64,000 bases of DNA from Doris montereyensis (Eukaryota; Mollusca; Gastropoda; Nudibranchia; Dorididae), in NCBI GenBank assembly GCA_037039925.1, contig JAXRKP010000974.1:74501-138500 (forward strand), given 5' to 3'. Below are positions 13,181-24,159 of this stretch, piece by piece. Each line of letters opens with the position of its first letter. Positions within the stretch are counted from its first letter, which is position 1. The notes under the pieces were generated by a model. It did not search any database. It had not been told where the DNA came from and saw nothing but the letters and a program-made list of their open reading frames with translations. The translations under genes and the position numbers were made by a program.

Positions 13181-13373
13181 GGTGTGATTCAAAGGCAAGA
13201 TTTGTGTCATGTTCTTATCAGTCTGCTTCCTTACTGTGCCCACATGACACCCCATGCTCCATCGAACATGGCCAGTCATCAGGAAGACATCAGTCTATCG
13301 CCATCGTCATCATCATCATCATCATCATCATCATCTTCATTTAACTCAACGTTCCAGGGAGACTTGTCAGCAA
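13181..13373 (+). CDS. LYST: LYST exon 4, with poly-Ser run
   Basis: Acceptor attgtttcag, donor gcaa|gtatgt. It encodes GVIQRQDLCHVLISLLPY, matching the LTLLLSLLPLVW region of LYST. A TCA/TCG trinucleotide run (about 13299-13338) then gives roughly a dozen Ser residues. It ends in phase 1, compatible with exon 5. Confidence 0.9.
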
Positions 13374-13621
13374 GTATGTTCCGATATGCAGAGTTTCCTT
13401 TAGATCTTAATACAATTTCTATCTCTGCTCTTTTTATCAAACTATTTATGTATCTTTTTACTATCTTTTAAACAATTTACCATTGTATAATTTTATCTTA
13501 TGCATAACTGATTAAGATATTTCCTCATAATTGGCCTTACAACATCCGAAGAAAATTGCTTTTCAAAGAAGCTCACTTTGAACGTTTTTATATTTATATC
13601 TCTGGTTTATTTTCCTACCAG

Positions 13622-13842
13622 ATCTCTTTCAAAAGCGATGCACCTTTAAGCACCTGTTTTCAACTAGTCAACAAATCCATCAAACTGAAAACTCTCGGCT
13701 GTCCAAGTTTGCGGTCAAGGCGAATGCCAAGAGTAGAAAGTGAAACTTCTATGTTACGTCTTTTTTCTTCAAGAAAGTTGAGATCAAAATCAAAGGAAGG
13801 GAAAGGTCGCAAGAAATGGACTAAGACAACTCCAACGAAAAA
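13622..13842 (+). CDS. LYST: LYST exon 5, basic linker, one frame break
   Basis: It joins exon 4 in phase and reads NLFQKRCTFKHLF through SKFAVKANAKSR. The frame meets TGA near 13740 and continues one base over as LRLFSSRKLRSKSKEGKG, to the donor aa|gtgagg. The Lys/Arg-rich composition matches the basic linker of vertebrate LYST. One extra base in the AAAG at about 13738-13741 would explain the break. Confidence 0.8.
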
Positions 13843-13874
13843 GTGAGGACACTATATTCAACCAAATTATGTCT

Positions 13875-13943
13875 TAAAGAGATAGAGAGAGAGACGGAGA
13901 GAGACGGAGAGAGAGAGACGGAGAGAGAGACGGAGAGAGAGAG

Positions 13944-14018
<75 letters not shown>

Positions 14019-14096
14019 GAGAGGGAGAGAGGGAGAGAGGGAGGGAGGGAGGGAGGGGAGGGAGGGAGGCGAGGGAGGGAGGGAGGGAGGGAGGGT
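13875..14096. repeat. (GA)n/(GGGA)n microsatellite in LYST intron 5
   Basis: GAGACGGA units at left, pure GA in the middle, and GGGA-type repeats at right. It fills most of the 384-base intron between exons 5 and 6. Confidence 0.95.
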
Positions 14097-14225
14097 TATA
14101 AAACCTGGGATGTGTCTGATTTAATAACAATTATCATTTGAATACGTCCTTTAAAAGGAAGAGCATGAGGCATTTCACCAAAAGAAGTTATAATTTTTCC
14201 TTTAAGATGCTTTTTACTTTCACAG

Positions 14226-14839
14226 GAGAATTGCTGGATCTGAAAGCGATGGTGAGGAAGCAGATGATTTGAGCCCGAACCGCTCAGAATCTAGGAAAAA
14301 CAAGCATCCCAAGTTTAAACGTGGATTACGGCTGTATCTGTGGTCACCTGTAAATAAGGACGAAGATTCTGAATCTGATGATGATTTTCTGACCCACAGA
14401 AGCAGTGCTGATGGGTCGAACATTGTTATTAGTGGATACCATTTGGTGCAAATTATCGTCCATTTGCTTCAGTTGATAGGGGAGCTGGACATGAGCAGCA
14501 ATCTGTTCGGGCCGTCAGTGTCGGCCACCATCTTGCCTCATCTTCTCTTTTTGTTAAAACAATTTCGTGAAGACGGGCAAAGATGGTTCAACATCCATGG
14601 ACCACAGCAGTTCTTCTGATGCTGGCAGTGTTAAGAAAGATGTTGATAATAGTAGCATGGAGTTTGCTGATTCCATTTCCGATGAGGAACTAGAACCACT
14701 ACCCTGGGCAGGAGTGTGCAGATTGTCTCTTCTCAAGCAAGTTGTTGGGCCCTCTCACACTCTCCGGCATTGTATCCACCCAGCAAAGTGGCGTTCGCGT
14801 CCTGAGCAATCTTAAAGTCATGCAAACTCTCCTTGATAA
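14226..14839 (+). CDS. LYST: LYST exon 6, acidic linker and helical repeat, two frame breaks
   Basis: The join to exon 5 is phase-exact. It encodes RIAGSESDGEEADDL, then GYHLVQIIVHLLQLIGEL (the DLCHVLLSLLEKV region of LYST), then ELEPLPWAGVCRLSLL and QQSGVRVLSNLKVMQ. Frame changes occur near 14560-14590 and at the CCC near 14750. The donor is gataa|gtgagt. Each break behaves like one extra base. Confidence 0.85.
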
Positions 14840-15299
14840 GTGAGTACTATCAAAGAAAAATAAGAAGCAAGTAGATGCTGTCTAAATTTAATTAGTGTAC
14901 AGCTGTTTTACAATGGGCAAACTATGGCACTGAAAATTTAACGAGTAAGCACAAAATGCAAAATTGGGGACAATTGGAGCAGAAGATAGAACTCATTGTC
15001 AAAAAGTAACATTTTGAGAAAATCACGTTTGAAGTTTTCCTGACTATAAATTAGTAACAATGAGGATTTTGATAAATAATAAGTGTAACATGACTTACTA
15101 TAGTCAAATATGTGATTCTAAAAGGAATGAATTTATTCAAAATCGCACAATCAATATTTTAAAGCCAAAATCAACTTTCAGGACACTCCCCCTTTCCCCT
15201 TTTAAGTTTATACATATTTAATCCTATCTATGCTTTGAAATCACATTATTCTGATACCTTTTTTTTTTCTCTTTTCCTTTTCCTTCTTTACAATGCCAG
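14840..15299 (+). other. LYST intron 6
   Basis: It contains an old dispersed element: the stretch at about 14940-15040 (gtcaaaaagtaacattttga, gaaaatcacgtttgaa) resembles 42160-42250 in intron 26. A long pyrimidine tract precedes exon 7. Confidence 0.5.
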
Positions 15300-16584
15300 A
15301 AATATCCTGGATTCCCTTACTCCAGAGGCTTTGGACAAATCTAATTGGAACTCTGAAACTGGGGAGCAGACACATTTAAAAAATTTCCAAATCACAACTC
15401 TTCGGGATATGATCTGTGGTGCCATTCAGCTCATGCAAGTCACATATCTTCACCTTCCTTTCAATCCATCTTACATCAACGATGCAAACAGTTTAGCATC
15501 AAAGCTTTTAGCCCCGAAATTTTAAACAGGATTGAAGGCTTGATTCAATTTTGTAATTTCAGGATGAATATTTTAGAAAATCTGTCATCCATACATCATG
15601 GTAGTACTGCAGATTCTTCCTTCACCGAATCTAAAAATTTGAAACAATTCTCTCAAGATAAGGAGGCGAATGTCTCTTCAGATCTAAAGAAGAAAAATAT
15701 TGGGGACACGGTAAGTGATGAACAATCAAAGTTTGAGATGCCAACCACAGGGGATTCAAATAATGAAAACAGAAAGCCAGACTCTGTCAATATGGAGAGT
15801 GTTTTATTTGACAGAATTCTGGGTGGACCTGATGGTCAAAATCATGTGAGTGACCCGGGTGGAATGGGTACGGCATGGGCAACGCCTTTAGATACATCCC
15901 AACATCAGGATAACATATTTCCCATTGATCTTTCATCTGACCCAGTTCGTTGTATAGGCTCACTCATAACAACTCTAAAGAGTATTAAAGTGAATTACAT
16001 CCATGCAATGAAATGTCTCAAACGTCGCCACCACAACTGCGGTTATGGCTCTTACTACGATCATCACCACGATATTCTTGGACTGCCTATTATTCAGAAG
16101 ATCCGGATTGTAATAGACGTGGCACAGAATCAGAAAACTCTTCCCCCAAAAAAGATCAACGCAAATACACTAGTGGTCTCTTTAAGCCCGCAGCTGTTGA
16201 CCGTTCTCCACACATCAAATGTATTATTTCACAGTTGTCTAATCTTCTTCTGGACTGCATGTCATTGGAAGGCTGCAAGGCCGGGTATGTCCATTTGTTG
16301 TCAACAATTCGGTCTGTGGGACTTTTTGTTGCTGTTTGCAACCAGATAGAGTCATCTCTTCCTTGGTTCCTCATTTGCCTATGTTGTCTCCAGGTGTACG
16401 AAGCTATGCCTTGGACACACTGACTTCCATTCTCTTGGATCAGCTTCCAAGGTGCTCAGGAAAACCAGACAGAGCAGGCGTCTAAGATTCCTTCACGATT
16501 TTCAGCCAACTTGAAAGGATGGGGAAAAGCAGGCGCCACCAATGGGGAATATTCCTTCATGCCATCAACCCAGGATTTAAACAG
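15300..16584 (+). CDS. LYST: LYST exon 7 (large), several frame breaks
   Basis: It encodes LRDMICGAIQLMQVTYLHL, LKRRHHNCGYGSYYDHHH (human counterpart RKRHRRCEYSHFMHHH), CIISQLSNLLLDCMSLEGC and LDTLTSILLDQLP (human ILNKLILDQLG). Frame changes lie near 15520, 16090, 16370 and 16450. The one near 15520 sits in a T run and looks like one missing T. Vertebrate LYST also has unusually large exons here. I end the exon at ag|gtgtgt before a 77-bp intron. Confidence 0.88.
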
Positions 16585-16661
16585 GTGTGTTCATTGCTTT
16601 CTGGAAGGTTCTAGCCCGCTTCTGGCCGGACTTCCAACTACTATGGACTCTGGCTTTTCAG
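16585..16661 (+). other. 77-bp mini-intron in LYST
   Basis: Bounded by ag|gtgtgt and gcttttcag. Its removal joins AAC AG to T TGT in frame, giving DLNSCDIEEM. Reading through it would need a frame change. All other LYST introns here are several times longer or more. Confidence 0.55.
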
Positions 16662-17703
16662 TTGTGACATTGAGGAAATGAGAAGACAAAGATTGTTAGA
16701 GCGTTGGAAGTCACTGCGACTCATCAGGAAGCATATCATATCCAGTGATGAAAGCATAGCTTTGACTTGTGCAAAGCACTTAATGACTTTAGCCATTCGT
16801 GGTAACAGTGAAATTAAGGAGGAATTATTTTTGGAATCTATTTACACATTCTGCACATGAAAGTAAAAATCCCTGGAGTTTCTCCTCACCAAGTGTCGGA
16901 GGAAAGTCAACAAACAGATGCCAGTCCATGTGATTGCACATTGGCAGGTAATATGAAGGAATCATCAGCAAATGATTTAGATGGAGAAAATTCATACATT
17001 TATGAAAAAGATTTTCAAATGCTTACTGACTTGACAACATCAACGGAATTGTCCTCTGCTGAAGAAGGAACAACAGACACAGCAGTGGCAGGCTCTGTGA
17101 TGCTGCTGTGCGTCTCGGCTTTGCCATATGTTCTGCAAGTGGATAAAGTCATGTCAATGTTCCTTTCACGTCGAGGACTTGCAAAACTAACTGATTTGCT
17201 GGAGTATAATCAGCTACGGTCTCCAGTCATGAGTGTTTTTGAAGCTTTGGTCATGATTGATGAGCGAAGATTGAGAGGAAATTCTGCCAGCAAAAAATCG
17301 CTTTATGAAGGTGGTGGGGTCATCCAGACATTCATTGACAACCTGGCTAAGAGAACATGTAACGTTACCACTACCCTTCAACAATTAAGCTTTGCAATCT
17401 CCCAAAGATAACAACCCGCAATCACCGCCTGCATCTCCCAAAGATTCAAGTATTTTAGATCTGTACAATAGAGAACCTCAAAGTGACGCATATTTAGATA
17501 GAACTCCAGATGAGGGTAAGCAAAAATGAATGTGAAGCATCCAAGTTTGAGTTTTGAGAAAGGAGAAGCCGTGAACAATGATGCCAATATTGTAGCTTCT
17601 TTGCCTATACTTCTGGACATGTGGAGAACCTGTGCAAAGCTCTGCATGAATAGCCGAATGTTTGAACCTACTACAGGAGTCACCTTGCCTCTATGTTGTT
17701 CAG
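16662..17703 (+). CDS. LYST: LYST exon 8 (large), several frame breaks
   Basis: It continues in phase across the 77-bp intron: CDIEEMRRQRLLERWKSLRL, then LCVSALPYVLQVDKVMSMFL (human IYVKTLPILLKSRVIRDLFL), then MSVFEALVMIDERRLRGN and LPILLDMWRTCAKLCMNSRM (human ADIWSMCRWIYMLSS). Frame changes lie near 16850, 17390 and 17525. The donor cag|gtgaat gives a phase that does not match exon 9, so one more indel is likely near the end. Confidence 0.85.
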
Positions 17704-18199
17704 GTGAATGAAATCAAAGTCTTTTACAAACTTATCTTTCTTAGTTTATCGTTCTTATCTTACTATTTCACTCTTTGGGTTATGAAAAAGAAAGCTATGT
17801 AAAAGAAAAACTAGAAATTTGCTCCACTATTTGAAAATATTCAACCTATTTGTTGTCTCTTCTTTGTCAATGTTTCGTAGTCTTGTTTGTGTTTTGTGTG
17901 CTTAATAAGGACTGAAGGAAATCACCTCTATCATTCCCCCAATGTCCCAAAGTTGTATTGAGTGCATATAATTGGGTGTCATTGCATAAAGGACATTTAT
18001 CTTGAGAATCCTGAAAAATAGATTTAGACTTAATCAAACTTCATAAAAAATTGTGCAAACCTTTATAGACTTATTGGTTTGCAGATATTTTGGTTTTGTA
18101 TGGGGGTAGGTAGCTGCTATCTACTTGTTACTTCTTAGCGTTGTCAGTCCACTGAAAAACACATAATCCCTCCAACGATGCACTCTCCATCTTTCTCTA
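17704..18199 (+). other. LYST intron 8, left part
   Basis: No repeat or gene recognised. The remainder of this intron holds two short dispersed repeats and a SINE. Confidence 0.5.
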
Positions 18200-18330
18200 T
18201 CTCTGACGGTTGGCAGGCACTACTGGGTGCTCCTATATCTTTCCTTTAACTTATCTTTCATCTTACTGTTTCCTCTTCATTCATCCTGAGATCACCGCAT
18301 ATGGTGGACAGAGTAAATTGTAATCACTCT
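18200..18330 (+). repeat. ggtaggtcctac-family repeat
   Basis: ggttggcaggcactactggg at left; ttcatcctgagatcaccgca and tatggtggacagagtaaatt at right. First of two copies within 350 bases in LYST intron 8. Confidence 0.75.
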
Positions 18331-18429
18331 TTGTTTGCAGTCTTTATGGTCCACACCTAGCCCTATGTGCTCACCATGTCCTTTCTCCATTGTTTCCCTG
18401 GCTCTCTATCTGTTTATTTTGCTTTTTCT

Positions 18430-18570
18430 TGGTCTGTGGGCAGGCGGCTGTTGCTACTGATAGGTCCTACGTCTTTCCTTTCCTTTTCACATATCTTTCA
18501 TCTTGTCATTTCCTATTAATTCACCCAGAGATCACTGCATATGGTAGTCGGGGCAAGTTTCAATGAAATA
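18430..18570 (+). repeat. ggtaggtcctac-family repeat
   Basis: ggcggctgttgctactgata, ggtcctacgtctttcctttc, ttcacccagagatcactgca. Same orientation as the copy at 18.2 kb. Confidence 0.78.
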
Positions 18571-18855
18571 GATTTTCTTGGTCTTGGGTGGGTAGCTGGA
18601 TAAAGAGATTTGTTCATAGAGGTCTCATTCTCCTTGACTTGAGACATTTTGTTTTCGGGTGTATACAAAATGTTACTGTATACCATGACTGACTTGGGAG
18701 AATCATGGTTGGATTCTCTTATTTTGTGTCGTCGAATCTCAGATACACTCTCACTGCCATCTGCAACCAGATGGGCGGGTGGTGCTTTGGTTTGAATTGC
18801 TTCTTCTCTCCCTGTGTTGGGAGCAGTCACAAGGCCCAAGCATGTTGGGGGTGGG

Positions 18856-19118
18856 GGGGGGGGCTCGGCAGTCTAGTAGCAAGATGTTGGTTTCCCAACC
18901 AAAACGTCCATGGGTTTAAGCCCTGGCAAGAAGGAACCATTTTCTTGATTTTCTTTAGTAAACCCCCCCCCCCCCCCCATCCTCCCCCGATCCAGGTTAG
19001 TCCCATCAGAGACGGATGATAAAAAAGGAGGCCCGTGTGCAGATCACAACACTCTGTTCAGAGTAGTCCAGGCAAAATAAAAATCCTTCCAAAATCCTGA
19101 GATCCTGTGAATAAAATC
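18856..19118 (+). mobile_element. SINE, same tRNA-derived family, plus orientation
   Basis: Head ctcggcagtctagtagcaag with a decayed B box (gggtttaagccctg), a C-rich stretch, the shared body (gtgcagatcacaacactctg) and a tail of aaaatc repeats. It lies in LYST intron 8. Confidence 0.8.
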
Positions 19119-19284
19119 AAAATCGAATCAGCTACATATGGCAGATGGGGTAAAATCCAATCTATCACGTATCAGTCAATCAATAAATATTGCGTCTTAT
19201 TTCAGTATGATACATCATCCTTTTTATAGACAAAAGATCAATGTCCTTTGGTGAGGATGATAAATGTCATTGTCATCTTGCTCT

Positions 19285-19410
19285 TGCTCTGTGGGCAGTT
19301 GATGGAGGCTGCTAATAGGTGCTACTTCTTTCCTTTCACTCTTTCGTTTGTCTTTCATCTTGCTGTTTTCCTCTTAATCCACCCAATAGTGGATTTCAAT
19401 GAAAGAAACA
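19285..19410 (+). repeat. ggtaggtcctac-family repeat
   Basis: tgggcagttgatggaggctg, aataggtgctacttctttcc, tttcatcttgctgttttcct. It ends about 30 bases before LYST exon 9, so it forms part of the acceptor-side intron. Confidence 0.75.
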
Positions 19411-19442
19411 AAGCTCTTGCTCTTTTCTCTTCCTTTTCCCAG

Positions 19443-19679
19443 GAAACCTTGGTGCTAGCCCTTAGTCTTTTAGGCAACTTGACCGACTCTGACTGTCAGG
19501 CTGGTGGCAATGAGAAGGGTAACTGCAATGCCCATGCCAGCCCCAACGGTAAGAACAGGGTGACAAACGTGAATCCAGATGATGCCAGCATGATTTTCTG
19601 TCACCAGAACAAACTCGAGTTTATTGAGGCAGTGATGATGGTCTGCTTCTCCTGTCACACAATTTCTCCATCCCAGAAG
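19443..19679 (+). CDS. LYST: LYST exon 9
   Basis: Acceptor ttcccag; it reads ETLVLALSLLGNLTDSDC to EFIEAVMMVCFSCHTIS, matching the RLLEALLAICLHGA region. The donor aag|gttggt is weak, but phase 0 fits exon 10. Confidence 0.85.
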
Positions 19680-20138
19680 GTTGGTCACTTACATCAACTC
19701 TGTACTTAATTTATATGCAGTTACTGAAAACTTGTATATTAGAGGTATGTTTTAATCTAGGAAACTTTGAAACCATGAGAGGATTGAAGGTGCAGTTTTT
19801 TTTTTTATTGCACCAATATCTTCTCTAATTGTATTCAATCATTGAGAAGTATGAGAAGAAATGTTCTAAAAAAATAACCCCAAAACAAACGCACACTGAT
19901 GTGGAGTTTGTGTCTATAATTTACAAAGCTTCATGATACGTCATATAAGACAATAGGTTTAACTTTGTCTGTCCATTGTAGTTATCGCATATAGTTTAAG
20001 GAGAAAATAAGATGCCTGTCAATTGTTATCATGACATATAGTATGTCCAAAGAGAAAAACACATTAAAAATCATAAAAGACAAGAAGCATCAGAAAGAAA
20101 AAAGAAACACTTACCCTGCCACTGCTAATTTATTACAG

Positions 20139-20306
20139 CGTGGTGAAGAAGATGAATTATGGCTGCGGCTGAATGCTGCTCTACAAAGCTGCATCCGCCT
20201 GGAGCATTTCAAGTTGTCGGCTGTGTTTCAGATGCTTCTCAATGTGGCCTTACCCAGATGTCCTTCAGTATTGGAATATTCATACTCTCAGATTGTATCC
20301 ATGTTG
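20139..20306 (+). CDS. LYST: LYST exon 10
   Basis: Acceptor tattacag, donor ttg|gtaagt, phase 0 at both ends. It encodes LQSCIRLEHFKLSAVFQMLL and NVALPRCPSVLEYS, corresponding to LAKPLFDALLRVALGNYS of human LYST. Confidence 0.9.
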
Positions 20307-20779
20307 GTAAGTATCTTTTATCTTGATGTCTTGCAAATCTATAGAAAGTATTCAGAGCTGTTTTCCATCTTGATGAGAATTGCTGCTTGGCGTCTACTCT
20401 GGGTATTACAGGGCCTTTCTTCCCTCTACTATCATCCTTAGCTTGAGCCTTTTTAATTAGTGTCCTGTGTAATGTTGCTCTTTTAACCTTGTCACTGAAT
20501 CTGTTGAAAGGTGATAAATCAAACTCATCCATCAGTTGTGGATATATACTCAGAGAAATACCTCCCGAGTTGTACAGAAATACCTTTTAGGTGTTAGAAG
20601 CCTTTAGGCTTGAAATGAACATTAGGGTAAAATATTTTTTGTGTGAAAAAGCGTGTCAAATTTAACACCTTGTTTTAAAAGAGGATTTTCTGTGTGAAAT
20701 TTGAATACTGAATTGTATTTATAATTCATATGTTAAATGATATGTCACACTGTTTTGTTCACCCTCAACTATGAAACAG

Positions 20780-20937
20780 AATCTGCGAGATCGAGAAAAC
20801 ATATCTGATGAAGATGAAGTGGAGCATCTCTTACAGCAAAGCTATGACGAAGATGCAGAAGCTTTGTATTCTGAAAAAGGCTATGATGCTGACATAGAAT
20901 GCACTGTAACATTTGACTGGAAGAAAAGTGAGCAGTT
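20780..20937 (+). CDS. LYST: LYST exon 11, acidic segment
   Basis: It encodes NLRDRENISDEDEVEHLLQ and SEKGYDADIE. The EKGYDAD motif matches EEGYEAD of vertebrate LYST. Donor aaaa|gtgagc, phase 1, compatible with exon 12. Confidence 0.9.
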
Positions 20938-21411
20938 TTTTAAAATAAACTTTTCCTGAACTATTAAGTTCTAGCTTTGGTTTTTTTTTCCAGAGCAAAT
21001 GTACATCACAGTTTACGTGTAGCTTCACTTTGTGTTTACAAGTTGTTCATGATATTATTCAGATCCAATATCTTGTCAATTACTTTCTTGTGTACACTTG
21101 TGTCTTATTTATGGTAGCAAGTAAATAACAAATGACATCAGACCTGAACTTTGGAGCTTATAGTATTAAAATGCAGAATGTGAGAGTAAAACGATAAGTT
21201 TTGCTTTCAATTCTTGGCCTCATAGAGAAAAATGTCCTAAGCAAAAGACATCCACAAGCCTGTTTTTCTTCCTTTTTGATGACAAAATTCTTAAAAATGG
21301 TGCTACTTACCATGGAAAATATTGAGCTTTTTAACCAAGCTTTAAAAGGGCAATGGAATGGTAGTAAAATGATTTAAACGCACATGTTTTCATTCATCAC
21401 TAAATGCACAG

Positions 21412-21687
21412 GTTTGGAAGACAACTTACAGGACAGTTGTATGAGGAACTTCAGTGCCACGACGCGTCCATGCTTTCCAGCGGCTTTTCGCCTTTTCGTT
21501 GAGCTGATGGTGGCTTGTCATCAAATGGCTTCGAGAGGAGTCATTCTTCACACTGTGGCTTTGCGATTGCTGCAGACGTTGAGGTCAAGTGAGAGGGCTG
21601 TGAGAGCTGTCTGCTCAGAAAATTTGCTGCAAGTTTTCATGACTGGTTTCCAGGAAGTGCTTGTTCATTGTCCCACCAATGGAAAAC
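21412..21687 (+). CDS. LYST: LYST exon 12
   Basis: It joins exon 11 through an AGT codon. It encodes AFRLFVELMVACHQMASRGV, LRLLQTLRSSERAVRAVC and LLQVFMTGFQEVL. These align with the LDVLAHVFESFLKIIRQKE and GGFLSIL region. The frame is intact over all 276 bases. Donor aaac|gtaagt, phase 1. Confidence 0.93.
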
Positions 21688-22245
21688 GTAAGTTTGCCAG
21701 AACCTTTGAACATGACAATAAATTTATTTTGGGAGGTTGTTTTGTCTATTTTTTGTCTCACTTATTTATATTTTCTCTGCCATATCAACTTATATGGTTA
21801 TATTATAACAGCAAATATAACATTCTTGCAACAGAGACAGGATGTAGGAGACATAAATCTTTGAATGACATTCTATCATCTTATCCCATTCATAAATGTT
21901 TATTTGACACATCAAAACTGGTGTGTTAAACGAGCTACTGAAATAGCCACTTAGAAAGACATTTACTCACATTTGATATACATTTCATGTGGCCTTTCAC
22001 ACTGGCATGCATTGGAATTCATGATAATATAAATATTCATACAAAATGATTCATTAAAAACAATTTTTGTGATCATTTTGCCTTAAATTTTCCTTCCTCT
22101 AGCTTTAATTATGATGCTCAGTATCTGTGTTTTCTGTCCCAATGATGCCTAGGCAGTTGAAAGAGGTTGTCCATTCAGATTGCTATTTAGCCCAAATTTA
22201 GAAGTTTTACACATGTCCAATGACTCTCCATTCTTGTTTTTACAG

Positions 22246-22361
22246 TGTCTACTTTACAAGAAATTATTCTGTCTCTGATACAAGTTATAGCTGGAAGTCA
22301 AATTTCTGCCCTGGAACTCCGACACTTTTTGAAATTATGTCAAGACAACACTGAAACGACA
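22246..22361 (+). CDS. LYST: LYST exon 13
   Basis: Acceptor tttttacag, donor aca|gtatgt; it starts in phase 1 and ends in phase 0. It reads LQEIILSLIQVIAGSQISA and LELRHFLKLCQD, matching the VLVDLLVSLMSSRT and LLLRIFLEK helices. Confidence 0.92.
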
Positions 22362-22686
22362 GTATGTCCATTATTTTGATCATTTCTGCTTTTCTGATTA
22401 AAAAAAAAAGATTAAAAACTCATCAAAAAATAAAACAAATTATGATGCTAAAACAAAACTGTTGATTTGGAATTAAAATGTTTTTTTCCTGTTCAGACAC
22501 AAATGCCATGAGTGAGGAACAAAGGAAAGGGGGGCAGGTGTGTTAATTTGATTCATAATTCATATTCCAGCCCAATTATAAAGATATCAACTGAGTACAT
22601 TTTTTATCTCTCTTTCAAGTGTTATGAAATACAACTATCAAGTTCAAGCATTTCGCATCAGTCTTTATTTTAATTTGCATTTTTAG

Positions 22687-22807
22687 AATTCTCTTCTCTC
22701 AACTTGGCTGGCCAGTAATTGAAAAACACCCAGTAGCCCCAAATGTGTGTACAGTTTCCCAGTGAAAACACTGATGTCTTTTCACCCCAGTAAAGACGAT
22801 GACTCAG
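22687..22807 (+). CDS. LYST: LYST exon 14, in-frame TGA
   Basis: Acceptor ttttag, donor tcag|gtaggg. Phases match both neighbours. The reading frame is NSLLSTWLASN, then TGA at 22720-22722, then KTPSSPKCVYSFPVKTLM. The second half resembles MSPSQYLTFPLLHA of LYST. The stop sits in a well-phased exon and is probably a base error or a real lesion. Confidence 0.75.
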
Positions 22808-23486
22808 GTAGGGAAATTCGAGTATAGACAATTTATTTATCATACATCTCCCTTCTTTACCAGAAGTTTTACAACGGCTTCAAGTTTTTAACATATTTTT
22901 CAAATAATTCACATCTATTATAGTTTATAAAGACAGAAATGGTAATTTAGATGCATGCATCTCTTGCAAAAAAAGGTAACAAATGATCACATGCTGGAAG
23001 AGAAAAATAACAGAGCTGTAAAATGCAGCAAAATATTTTGAGCTATAGATATTGTCCCAATGTATATATTTCCAATATTGCTGCATGCTAAAATAAAACA
23101 CAAAGACTATAAATCAAATTTTCATTGTTTTGTTTTTTATTATTATTAATTATGGCACTACCGGAGATAGAAAAAAAATAGACACTGATTTATTTTTACC
23201 AAACAGTTTGCAAGTCAGGGTATGGTCAACTCATTTGGATATCTACAAAAATCACCTGTTACAAAGTTTCATGTAGAGTTATTGATTACCTTTCATTTGT
23301 ATGCAATTTTCACCTGAATTTCATTGCGTTTACTATCTATGTATGCAGTTATGTAGTATTTGAATGGTCTTCCTTTGTTTTTATCATAATTTATATCAAT
23401 TGGCTGTAAAATTAGTCGTCTTGCTAAAATCAGCTAAGATTCTGGTGACTTTGTAATATTATATATCTCTCTCTTTACTTTTGTAG

Positions 23487-23663
23487 ATAATTCAGAGATT
23501 CTCCGAGAGCAAGATGTGTGGCATCACGTTGCTATTGAGCTAGACATCCCTGCCATTGACTGGCCGCCTTATGAGAAAGGATTTAGCCTTGCCTTTTGGT
23601 TGAATGTGGAACAATGTCTGTCAAAACATCACAAGTTTGAGGCAGAAATGGACACACCAAGAG
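23487..23663 (+). CDS. LYST: LYST exon 15, start of concanavalin-A-like domain
   Basis: It encodes VWHHVAIELDIPAIDWPPY and KGFSLAFWLNVEQCLS. These match WHIAPVHLPLLGQNCWP and EGFSVSLWFNVEC of human LYST. The frame is intact; donor gag|gtaaga, phase 1. This is one of the strongest identification segments in the window. Confidence 0.97.
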
Positions 23664-24159
23664 GTAAGAAATTTGGAAATAAGTTGTCCATGTTGTCAAT
23701 TGTGATAAGAGAGAAGAGGCCTAAAATAAATTAGTTTTCACGTATTACAATGTTTTTAACCCATACGCTGAAAGATAGAATGGAAACGGATAAAGAAAAG
23801 AACATTTGAAAGTTTGATTTCAACTAATTTGGTGTATAACTGGAAACAGCAAAAGATATATATTGCTGTCAGCATAAAATGTTTTAAAAAGTGTTTCTAC
23901 TTTGTCAATTGTGTTAAAAGAACTCCCCCTTTTTGTGTTAAAAGAACCCTCCCCCCTTTTTTTTTTTTTTCAGGTAAGATCTTGCTTATAGATAACTTTG
24001 AATCCACTTTTCCCTTTGTTCTGTATTAAACTGTAGAGAAGCCTTTTCAATGTGTATCTTGTAGCATTTAGAGAATCAACTTCAGCTTACTTAAAATTTT
24101 GAAATATTTCTTTTTACTCCCTCTGTAAACTGAATGTATTGTTGATGTTATTGAAAAAT

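Larger units (their letters stand above)
21688..23486 (+). other. LYST introns 12-14
   Basis: Apart from exons 13 and 14, these AT-rich introns show no repeat or ORF that I recognise. Confidence 0.5.

Noticed and set aside
17516..17517. Splice donor gag|gtaagc within exon 8
   Set aside because: LYST-like sequence continues after it (LPILLDMWRTCAKL) with no acceptor in between; a frame change is more likely, though a cryptic site cannot be excluded.
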